The notes under the pieces are model-generated. The model saw only the letters and a list, made by a program, of their open reading frames with translations, made no database searches and had not been told where the DNA came from. This document shows positions 6,497 to 11,400 of a DNA stretch of 11,400 bases, piece after piece. The stretch covers positions 1-11,400 of the forward strand of contig DHUL01000065.1 in NCBI GenBank assembly GCA_002409145.1. The letters are read 5' to 3'. The position numbers and the translations under genes are program-made. Each line of letters opens with the position of its first letter. The first letter of the stretch is position 1. The DNA comes from Bacteroidales bacterium UBA5235 (lineage in GTDB: Bacteria; Bacteroidota; Bacteroidia; Bacteroidales; VadinHA17).

Positions 6497-7102
6497 ATGC
6501 AGAATAAGCTTATTCGTCTGAAGGTAATAGGCATTTCATACAGCCAGACACAGTCAGGCGCCTATGCCCTTATACTGGCGGAGGAAAACGGGGAACGGCG
6601 GATACCTATTATTATAGGGGGGTTTGAGGCTCAGGCCATTGTCATCAAACTTGAGAACCTGGAGCCCCCGAGGCCGCTGACACATGATCTCTTCCGCAGC
6701 TTTGCCGAAGCATGCGGCGTAACAGTGGAACAGGTACTTATCAACAGGCTCCGCGAAGGAATCTTCTATTCCGAGATCGTATGCACTGACGGGGAGAGGC
6801 GTTTTCACATCGACTCACGCACCTCTGACGCCGTAGCGTTGGCATTGAGGTTTGAATGTCCTATATTCATTGAACCTCAGATACTTAATGAGGCCGGAAT
6901 TGTCATGAGTGCCACCACCGAGGATGACCAGAAGAAGCAGTCCGAACCACCGAAGGAGAAAAAACAGCCCGTGAGCAGCGAGTATGGCGAATTCTCAGTG
7001 GATGAGCTTAAGGATATGCTATCCGATGCAATCAGCCGTGAGGATTATGAGCAGGCAGCGGCCATCCGTGACGAGATGGCAAGAAGGAAAGGACAAGGAT
7101 AA
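6497..7102 (+). CDS. Bifunctional nuclease family protein (DUF151) with C-terminal UVR motif
   Basis: The 201-residue product has two parts. Residues 1-135 are a DUF151/BFN domain, with IPIIIGGFEAQAI (36-48), RPLTHDL (59-65), GIFYSEIV (88-95) and the signature DSRTSDAVALALRF (106-119). After a charged linker, residues 166-198 form a UvrB/UvrC-type helical motif (SVDELKDMLSDAI, DYEQAAAIRDEM). BFN proteins have been described as nucleases acting on DNA and RNA in plants, and the bacterial role is poorly known. UVR motifs mediate protein contacts in nucleotide excision repair and also occur in unrelated proteins. The domain pair is typical of Bacteroidota. It heads the plus-strand run with GH97, thyA and folA, 15 nt before the GH97 start. 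No signal peptide is seen, so it is likely cytoplasmic. Confidence 0.9.
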   Translation: MQNKLIRLKVIGISYSQTQSGAYALILAEENGERRIPIIIGGFEAQAIVIKLENLEPPRPLTHDLFRSFAEACGVTVEQVLINRLREGIFYSEIVCTDGERRFHIDSRTSDAVALALRFECPIFIEPQILNEAGIVMSATTEDDQKKQSEPPKEKKQPVSSEYGEFSVDELKDMLSDAISREDYEQAAAIRDEMARRKGQG

Positions 7103-7117
7103 AAAATCAAGGGAGAA

Positions 7118-9073
7118 ATGAAGATTCTTAGGATTTTGATTGCAGCAGGGCTGCTGATACCGGTGCCCCTGCTGTCAAAGGAGTACAAGGTAACATCACC
7201 TGACGGGAAGATCACCCTGTCAGTGGAGACCACTTCAGGGATTAACCTCACCGTCAGTTACGGCACCAAGGAGTTAATCACCGGGCTGTCGCCCGAACTG
7301 CAACTGGAAGGAATAACCGTTCCCGGGTCGCGTCCTGTCATAACAAAGGCTGTTACCTCCTCAGTGAATGATATACTCATTCCTGTGGCGCCCCGTAAAA
7401 ACAGCCGGGTACCTGACATCTTCAACGCACTTGAACTTCGTTTCAGGGGCGGATCATCAATTGAGTTCCGCGCTTATGATGACGGTGTGGCATACAGGTT
7501 CAAAACGGCAATGAAAGGGGAGATCATGGTCAGGAACGAGCGGTTCGCCTTTTCACTTCCCGGTGGAACCGGAGCCTTGTGGCCACTGGAAAAGGGCTTC
7601 ATGTCACATAATGAATGCACCTTCTTTCCCGCATCAATGGATACAATCGGCGCAAAACACCTCGCAAGCCTGCCGGTACTGTTCACATCCGGTTCGATGA
7701 ACATCCTCCTCAGCGAGGCTGACATACGTGACTACCCTGGCCTGTGGATAAACGGAGACGGACGCGGGGGAGTGACCGGCGTGCTGCCTGCATACCCTTC
7801 TGAGGTGAAGGCGCATAATGACCGTAATGTCTATGTGACCGGACGTGAAGACTACCTTGCAGTTACATCGGGCACACGCACTTACCCGTGGCGCCTGTTC
7901 ATAATCACCCCGGATGATGCCGGCCTGGTGGAAAGCGAGATGGTCTACAGGCTGGGCGCCCCTCCGGCACCGGCGATTGATTTCAGCTGGGTGAAGCCCG
8001 GAAAGGTAGCATGGGACTGGTACAATGCCAATAATATCTACGGGGTTGACTTCAGGGCCGGACTCAATAATGACACCTATAAGTACTACATAGATTTTGC
8101 ATCGGAGAATGGCATTGAATATGTCATCCTCGACGAGGGATGGTATAAACTGGGAGATGTCCTTGACCAGGCACCCGGTTTTGACGTTGAGGAACTCTGC
8201 GAATATGCCGAATCGAAAAACGTCGGAATCATTCTGTGGGTGATATGGAAGACACTTCATGACCGAATAGACGAAGCCCTTGCCCAATATGAAAAGTGGG
8301 GGGTCAGGGGTATAAAGGTCGACTTCATGCAGCGCGATGACCAGTGGATGGTCAACTATTATTATGAGGTGGCTGAGAAAGCGGCCCGGCATAAGCTGCT
8401 GGTTGATTTTCACGGGTCTTACAAGCCTGACGGGATGGAGCGCACATGGCCCAACGTAATCACCCGTGAGGGAGTCAAGGGGCTGGAGAACAACAAGTGG
8501 AGCGCGGAGTGCAATCCGGAACATGATCTGACACTGCCGTTTACCCGCATGGTTGCCGGCCCGATGGACTATACCCCCGGTGCTATGGTCAACATGCAGC
8601 AGCGTGATTTCAAACCGATATACTACCGGCCGGCCAGCCAGGGCACCAGGGTCCACCAGATGGCTATGTATGTTGTCTTTGAGAGTCCGCTGCAGATGCT
8701 CGCTGACAGCCCTTCAAATTACATGCACAACCAGGAGTGTACCTCCTTTATTGCCGGTGTGCCGGTTACCTGGGATGAGACCAGAGTGGTGGAAGCCAGG
8801 AAAGGTGACTGCATTGTCATGGCACGAAGGCACGGCACTACCTGGTACCTGGCCGCAATGAATGACTGGAAACCGTTTGGGACCGAGGTTGACCTTTCGT
8901 TCCTGCCGGCTGGCGACTACGTCATGGAGGTATTTTCTGACGGAATAAATGCTGACCGGCATGGAGAGGATTACAGGCATGAGACACACAAGGCCGCTAC
9001 CGGTGAAAAGGTCACTCTTAGCCTGGCTCCGGGAGGGGGATGGGTGGCAAAGATCACTCCCGCATCCAGATAA
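7118..9073 (+). CDS. Glycoside hydrolase family 97, probable retaining alpha-glycosidase
   Basis: The 651-residue length is typical of GH97. Residues 1-20 are a signal peptide with no lipobox cysteine, so it is likely periplasmic. An N-terminal beta-sandwich (about 21-280) is followed by a (beta/alpha)8 barrel, with VAWDWYNANN (297-306), YVILDEGWY (335-343) and GIKVDFMQRDDQW (398-410), then a C-terminal beta domain (from about 555). GH97 has an inverting branch (SusB type, with glutamate bases) and a retaining branch, whose nucleophile is an Asp in a KVDFM-like strand. Asp402 here fits the retaining branch, known for alpha-galactosidase activity; Glu451 (TREGVKG) is a candidate acid/base. Exact specificity is not certain. 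No SusC/SusD pair is near, so it is not in a polysaccharide utilisation locus here. It lies 15 nt from both neighbours. Confidence 0.93.
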   Translation: MKILRILIAAGLLIPVPLLSKEYKVTSPDGKITLSVETTSGINLTVSYGTKELITGLSPELQLEGITVPGSRPVITKAVTSSVNDILIPVAPRKNSRVPDIFNALELRFRGGSSIEFRAYDDGVAYRFKTAMKGEIMVRNERFAFSLPGGTGALWPLEKGFMSHNECTFFPASMDTIGAKHLASLPVLFTSGSMNILLSEADIRDYPGLWINGDGRGGVTGVLPAYPSEVKAHNDRNVYVTGREDYLAVTSGTRTYPWRLFIITPDDAGLVESEMVYRLGAPPAPAIDFSWVKPGKVAWDWYNANNIYGVDFRAGLNNDTYKYYIDFASENGIEYVILDEGWYKLGDVLDQAPGFDVEELCEYAESKNVGIILWVIWKTLHDRIDEALAQYEKWGVRGIKVDFMQRDDQWMVNYYYEVAEKAARHKLLVDFHGSYKPDGMERTWPNVITREGVKGLENNKWSAECNPEHDLTLPFTRMVAGPMDYTPGAMVNMQQRDFKPIYYRPASQGTRVHQMAMYVVFESPLQMLADSPSNYMHNQECTSFIAGVPVTWDETRVVEARKGDCIVMARRHGTTWYLAAMNDWKPFGTEVDLSFLPAGDYVMEVFSDGINADRHGEDYRHETHKAATGEKVTLSLAPGGGWVAKITPASR

Positions 9074-9088
9074 AAAGGGCAGAATGAT

Positions 9089-9883
9089 ATGAAGCAATAC
9101 ATTGACCTGCTGAACCATGTCATGGACCATGGCATTGAGAAGGGGGACCGTACGGGTACCGGAACGGTAAGCACCTTCGGCTACCAGATGCGCTTTGACC
9201 TCTCCGAACGGTTCCCGCTGATGACCACCAAGAAGCTGCACCTGAAATCAATCATATATGAACTCCTCTGGTTCCTCAGTGGCAGCACCAATGTGCGCTA
9301 CCTGCAGGAGAATGGTGTAAGGATATGGAATGAGTGGGCTGACCCTGAAGGTAACCTGGGACCCATATACGGTTACCAGTGGCGTTCCTGGCCTGCTTCT
9401 GACGGCAGAACCATTGACCAGGTAAAGGCAGTGGTCACATCCCTGAAGAACAATCCCGACTCCCGAAGGCATATCATATCTGCCTGGAATGTAGGAGAGA
9501 TAGAAAAAATGGCTCTTCCGCCATGCCATATACTGTTCCAGTTCTATGTGGCTGACGGCAGGCTCTCATGCCAGCTCTACCAGCGCAGTGCAGACATCTT
9601 CCTGGGTGTGCCGTTCAACATTGCCTCCTATTCGCTGCTCACAATGATGATGGCACAGGTAACTGGTTACAGACCCGGCGAGTTCATTCACACCCTGGGT
9701 GATGCGCATATATACCTCAACCATCTTGACCAGGTAAGACTGCAACTCACCCGTGAACCGCGAAGGCTTCCGGTGATAAGCCTGAACCCGGATGTCAGCG
9801 ATATCCTCGGATTCAGGTACGCCGACTTTTCTCTTTCGGAATATGACCCGCACCCCGCCATAAAAGGCGACATATCTGTATGA
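9089..9883 (+). CDS. thyA: Thymidylate synthase
   Basis: ThyA methylates dUMP to dTMP using 5,10-methylenetetrahydrofolate, which is oxidised to dihydrofolate. The 264-residue length equals that of E. coli ThyA, and the catalytic cysteine in ALPPCHILFQFY falls at the same number, Cys146. Other active-site features are intact: GDRTGTGT (19-26), the phosphate-binding SRRHI (125-129), YQRSADIFLGVPFNIASY (164-181) and HTLGDAHIYLNH (201-212). The ATG at 9089 is supported by the canonical MKQYIDLL start; an out-of-frame ATG 5 nt upstream is read only as ATGATATGA. folA follows after one base, so the two steps of the thymidylate cycle are made together. Confidence 0.98.
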   Translation: MKQYIDLLNHVMDHGIEKGDRTGTGTVSTFGYQMRFDLSERFPLMTTKKLHLKSIIYELLWFLSGSTNVRYLQENGVRIWNEWADPEGNLGPIYGYQWRSWPASDGRTIDQVKAVVTSLKNNPDSRRHIISAWNVGEIEKMALPPCHILFQFYVADGRLSCQLYQRSADIFLGVPFNIASYSLLTMMMAQVTGYRPGEFIHTLGDAHIYLNHLDQVRLQLTREPRRLPVISLNPDVSDILGFRYADFSLSEYDPHPAIKGDISV

Positions 9884-9884
9884 A

Positions 9885-10373
9885 ATGATAACAATCATAG
9901 TAGCAACTGACCGCAACAACGGCATCGGATACAACAACAGCCTGCTGGCACATATCCCTGGTGACCTCCGGAGATTTAAGGAGATAACCATGGGCCATTG
10001 CCTTATCATGGGCAAAAAGACCTGGGAATCACTCCCCAGCAAACCGCTCACAGGCAGGAAGAATATTGTCCTTACCGACAATGAACTCGACTGCTTCAAA
10101 TGTGCAGAGACAGCCCGGTCAGTTGATGAGGCGCTGAGCCTCTGCGATCCGGGTAAGGAGATATTCATCATGGGAGGCGGATCTGTCTACAGGCAGTTTC
10201 TGCCACTGGCTGACAGGCTTATGGTGACTCATATCCACAGAGAGTTCCCTGCTGACACCTTCTTCCCGGAGATAAGTCCGGATGAGTGGTACGTCTCTGA
10301 ACAGGAAGATTACCTGTCGGAAGAACCTTCTGAGATCAGCTTTTCCTATACCACCTACCTCAGGCGCAGGTAA
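9885..10373 (+). CDS. folA: Dihydrofolate reductase
   Basis: FolA reduces dihydrofolate to tetrahydrofolate with NADPH, restoring the cofactor consumed by ThyA. The 162-residue product shows the family pattern: ATDRNNGIGYNN (7-18), Asp27 as the substrate-binding acid in PGDLRRFK, the NADPH site MGKKTWESLP (42-51), and IMGGGSVYRQFLP (95-107). The next strand has MVTHIHREFPADTFFPE (113-129), with Thr115 near the usual active-site Thr. The residue aligning with E. coli Trp22 in the Met20 loop is Ala22 (LLAHIPGDL). All other core motifs are kept, so the enzyme is probably active. The ATG comes one base after the thyA stop, suggesting coupled translation. Confidence 0.96.
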   Translation: MITIIVATDRNNGIGYNNSLLAHIPGDLRRFKEITMGHCLIMGKKTWESLPSKPLTGRKNIVLTDNELDCFKCAETARSVDEALSLCDPGKEIFIMGGGSVYRQFLPLADRLMVTHIHREFPADTFFPEISPDEWYVSEQEDYLSEEPSEISFSYTTYLRRR

Positions 10374-10382
10374 CTTTTTCCC

Positions 10383-10399
10383 GGTTTATCCGTTAAACC
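10383..10399 (+). terminator. Weak hairpin after folA
   Basis: GGTTTA and TAAACC (10383-10388 and 10394-10399) form a perfect 6-bp stem with a 5-nt loop, 9 nt past the folA stop. A moderately T-rich run (TTCTTTTCTG) follows. The stem is AT-rich and short, so it may end the thyA-folA unit only partly. The rest of the 88-nt gap before the lipoprotein gene shows no clear TTTG/TAnnTTTG promoter. Confidence 0.35.
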
Positions 10400-10461
10400 A
10401 TGAGTGTTCTTTTCTGTCAATGCAATACAGACATAATTGAAACACTTAACAGATTCTGGTT

Positions 10462-11307
10462 ATGAAAATCAAGACACTTATCCTGTTCACGGCCCTGATT
10501 GGGCTGATAATGACATCATGCAGCAAGTCGGACCCGATTGACACCAGGGCCACTGACGCTGCCGATGATGTAGCACTGAGCGAGGCTCTTTATGATGATG
10601 CCTTTGCATCACTGGAGATAGCCACTGTGTTTGCTGAGGTGGGGAAGAAGTCAGCCTCTGTCCTTGACAGTTGTCCTCTTATCACAATCAACTCCCCGGG
10701 TGAAGATTTCTTTCCAAGGAGTATTGTAATCAACTACGGCACGGGGTGTACCGGCCTGTTTGATATTGAGCGAAGCGGGAAAATCCTGATTACCCTTTCC
10801 GGCCCGAGAGGCACAACCGGCACGGAGCGGATTCTTACGTTTGACAATTATTATGTAAACGGAGCGAAGGTGGAGGGGACTTTCACAATTGAAAACCTTG
10901 GTCCCAATGACAGCCAGAATGCCGTTTTTGGTGTCAGCCTCGAAGGGGGAAAGATAACCTTCCCTGACAGCAAGGTGATCACCCGTGAGTTCACCCGCCA
11001 GAGGGAGTATATAGCCGGATACGGTACATGGAATCCATGGGATGACAGGTGCCTGATAACAGGTATGTCCGCCGGCACAAACCTCGATGGAAAGAGCTAC
11101 ACGTTGACGATTACCAGCCCGCTGGAATGGACCGCTGCCTGCAGGTTCCTTGTTGCCGGAACAATCGGATTTGAAGTGGAGGGCATAGAACCTTTCGTGC
11201 TGGACTATGGAACGGGTGAATGTGATGCATTGGCCACCCTTTCGAGGGGTGATGAGACGAAGGAGATTACCCTCCGTTACTGGCATCCGAAATATCAGGG
11301 CAACTGA
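10462..11307 (+). CDS. Uncharacterised Bacteroidota lipoprotein
   Basis: The 281-residue product begins with a lipoprotein signal peptide (lipobox MTSC, Cys20 lipidated), followed by SKSDP. A mostly helical, acidic stretch (about 30-70) precedes a beta-rich region with SCPLITI (70-76), VINYGTGCTG (89-98), RSGKILITLSGP (104-115) and FDNYYVNGAKVEGT (127-140). Then come DDRCLITG (194-201), AACRFLVAG (225-233) and VLDYGTGECD (246-255). I recognise this pattern as a recurrent, functionally uncharacterised Bacteroidota lipoprotein type, without knowing a family name. The mature protein has five cysteines besides Cys20 (71, 96, 197, 227, 254), perhaps forming disulfides. A YGTG-Cys motif occurs twice, framing the domain. 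No catalytic signature is seen. It is preceded by an 88-nt gap, so it may have its own promoter, and is followed by a strong hairpin. Confidence 0.85.
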   Translation: MKIKTLILFTALIGLIMTSCSKSDPIDTRATDAADDVALSEALYDDAFASLEIATVFAEVGKKSASVLDSCPLITINSPGEDFFPRSIVINYGTGCTGLFDIERSGKILITLSGPRGTTGTERILTFDNYYVNGAKVEGTFTIENLGPNDSQNAVFGVSLEGGKITFPDSKVITREFTRQREYIAGYGTWNPWDDRCLITGMSAGTNLDGKSYTLTITSPLEWTAACRFLVAGTIGFEVEGIEPFVLDYGTGECDALATLSRGDETKEITLRYWHPKYQGN

Positions 11308-11363
11308 TGATATGCACTGATACGCTCAGTACAGCTGAGTTGTAAGTCGGGTATTAAGAAAGA

Positions 11364-11395
11364 AATCCCGGTGAGCCGTCAGGCTGACCGGGATT
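11364..11395. terminator. Strong hairpin terminator after the lipoprotein gene
   Basis: AATCCCGGT (11364-11372) pairs with ACCGGGATT (11387-11395). After one G-G mismatch, AGCC and GGCT (11374-11377 and 11382-11385) continue the stem to a GTCA loop, giving 13 pairs. The tail TCTCTT is T-rich on the plus strand and runs off the window; the A-rich left flank (AAGAAAGA) gives a U-rich tail on the minus strand, so it may serve both directions. It lies 56 nt after the lipoprotein stop. Confidence 0.8.
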
Positions 11396-11400
11396 CTCTT

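Noticed and set aside
7634..8656. 340-codon open frame on the minus strand inside the GH97 gene
   Set aside because: It lies wholly antisense to a well-supported enzyme, has no recognisable domain and has the composition expected of a mirrored coding frame.
11325..11339. CTCAG-TACAG-CTGAG hairpin just after the lipoprotein gene
   Set aside because: The stem is 5 bp with no U-tract; the stronger hairpin at 11364-11395 is the credible terminator.

Overview
The window looks like an ordinary chromosomal stretch of a Bacteroidota bacterium, most likely of the order Bacteroidales (probably not Bacteroides itself). The signs are a Bacteroidota-type promoter (TTTG, 18-nt spacer, TAnnTTTG) in front of rplU, little use of Shine-Dalgarno sites, a GH97 glycosidase, lipoproteins with Bacteroidota-style signal peptides, and a Lys/Ala-rich tail on ribosomal protein L21. 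No tRNA, rRNA, CRISPR array, insertion sequence or phage gene was seen.

Layout. Positions 1-405 hold a bidirectional terminator and a small, secreted, cysteine-rich protein on the minus strand. A ComF-type phosphoribosyltransferase (519-1229, plus) is divergent from it and meets ruvC tail to tail. From 6376 down to 1246 the minus strand carries two consecutive transcription units. The first is rplU-rpmA, with a strong promoter, a structured leader and a hairpin terminator. The second is serS, an EamA transporter, an S41 lipoprotein peptidase and ruvC. serS and the EamA gene are 5 nt apart, the peptidase follows 47 nt later, and the peptidase and ruvC overlap by 4 nt.

From 6453 rightwards the plus strand carries a DUF151 bifunctional nuclease gene with a UVR tail, a secreted GH97 glycosidase, thyA and folA, spaced 15, 15 and 1 nt apart, so they form a likely operon. 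A separate lipoprotein gene follows and ends at a strong hairpin at the right edge.

Functionally the window mixes translation (SerS, L21, L27), DNA repair and recombination (RuvC, BFN/UVR protein, ComF), thymidylate synthesis (ThyA makes dihydrofolate, FolA recycles it) and envelope functions (GH97, S41 lipoprotein, EamA permease, unknown lipoprotein). I found no convincing new multi-gene system. The points most worth a second look are a dihydrofolate reductase with Ala where Trp22 is usual, the rplU leader structure, the cysteine-rich secreted protein, a duplicated 21-bp segment giving both comF and ruvC a second in-frame stop codon, and the uncharacterised lipoprotein.
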